NCBI GenBank assembly: GCA_959602365.1
Contig: CAUGSS010000054.1
Coordinates: 1-13,729 of the forward strand
Length of the DNA stretch: 13,729 nt
From: an uncultured Eubacteriales bacterium
Lineage (GTDB): Bacteria > Bacillota > Clostridia > Oscillospirales > Oscillospiraceae
Direction: 5' to 3'
The translations under genes and the position numbers were made by a program. Below are positions 13,407 through 13,729 of the stretch, piece by piece. Within the stretch, counting starts at the first letter, position 1. Each line of letters begins with the position of its first letter. Under the pieces are notes generated by a model, which saw only the letters and a program-made list of their open reading frames with translations, was not told the DNA's origin and did not search any database.

Positions 13407-13729
13407 AGCTTTTTCCCTCCCCGCTCCGGCGTCTTTTTCTCCCGGCGGTGCTCGTCCCGCTCATAGGCGGCGATGATCCGCTGCACCAGCACATGGCGCA
13501 CCACGTCCTGGGCGGTCAGCCGGCAGATGGCGATGTCCTCCACCCCTTTGAGCACCCGCATGGCCTCCTTCAGCCCGGACACGGTATCCCGGGGCAGGTC
13601 AATCTGGGTGATGTCGCCGGTGATGACCACCCGGGAGCCGAAGCCCAGCCGGGTCAAAAACATTTTCATCTGCTCCCGGGAGGTGTTCTGGGCCTCGTCC
13701 AGGATGATGAAGCTGTCGTCCAGGGTGCG
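13403..13729 (-). CDS. phoH: PhoH-family ATPase, C-terminal part (5' end outside window)
   Basis: Only the last 108 residues are in the window; the frame runs off the right edge, so the Walker A region is missing. The visible part starts with RTLDDSFIILDEAQNT, which holds the Walker B (FIILDEAQ), followed by MKMFLTRLGFGSRVVITGD and ITQIDLP, all standard PhoH/YbeZ features, and ends in a Lys/Arg-rich tail. PhoH proteins are P-loop ATPases of uncertain substrate, linked to RNA metabolism and usually encoded beside ybeY. An internal ATG at 13669 is not the start because the Walker B lies upstream of it. Its stop overlaps the GTG start of ybeY. Confidence 0.95.
   Translation of the reverse strand, partial: RTLDDSFIILDEAQNTSREQMKMFLTRLGFGSRVVITGDITQIDLPRDTVSGLKEAMRVLKGVEDIAICRLTAQDVVRHVLVQRIIAAYERDEHRREKKTPERGGKKL

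Overview
The window reads as a stretch of core chromosome from a GC-rich member of the Clostridia, most likely an Oscillospiraceae-type gut anaerobe (Flavonifractor/Oscillibacter/Intestinimonas-like). This is inferred from the Gram-positive gene set (Rex, an HPr-family protein, MutS2, a YqzL-like peptide), strong Shine-Dalgarno sites, GC-rich third positions, and the gene order around era/recO and uvrC/rsmD/coaD. No sequence search was possible, so the genus is a guess. There are no tRNAs, rRNAs, insertion sequences, CRISPR arrays or phage genes.

Left part, + strand (1-2480). The window opens inside a CobW/G3E-family metallochaperone GTPase with a nine-histidine run encoded by a 9-bp tandem repeat. 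Just downstream is a second protein that joins a CobW-like P-loop domain to a YcgQ/DUF1980-like C-terminal domain; the pair looks like part of a metal-homeostasis operon whose start lies outside the window. A perfect hairpin terminator closes it. Next comes rex, the NADH/NAD+-sensing repressor, behind a near-consensus promoter that overlaps a Rex-like inverted repeat. A 38-residue, cysteine-rich, single-span peptide with an ideal ribosome binding site follows, then a terminator.

Middle part, - strand (2505-6450). Transcription runs right to left: a Crh-like HPr-domain protein (Phe in place of the phosphorylated His15) with its own promoter and terminator; then uvrC (nucleotide excision repair), rsmD (16S rRNA methylation) and coaD (coenzyme A synthesis), tightly packed, and a conserved coiled-coil protein. 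This set ends at a strong terminator that converges with the one from the + strand.

Right part, - strand (6551-13729). One long gene string reads phoH (cut by the window edge), ybeY, a MATE transporter, era, a YqzL-like peptide, recO, a VanZ-family membrane protein and mutS2. Four of the junctions overlap by 4-8 bases, so translational coupling is likely. phoH-ybeY-era-yqzL-recO is a familiar Firmicutes order for rRNA maturation, ribosome assembly and recombination; the MATE and VanZ genes are lineage-specific insertions.

I see no complete new system. The most notable items are the His15-less HPr, the CobW/DUF1980 fusion lacking the CXCC metal motif, and the small Cys-rich membrane peptide.
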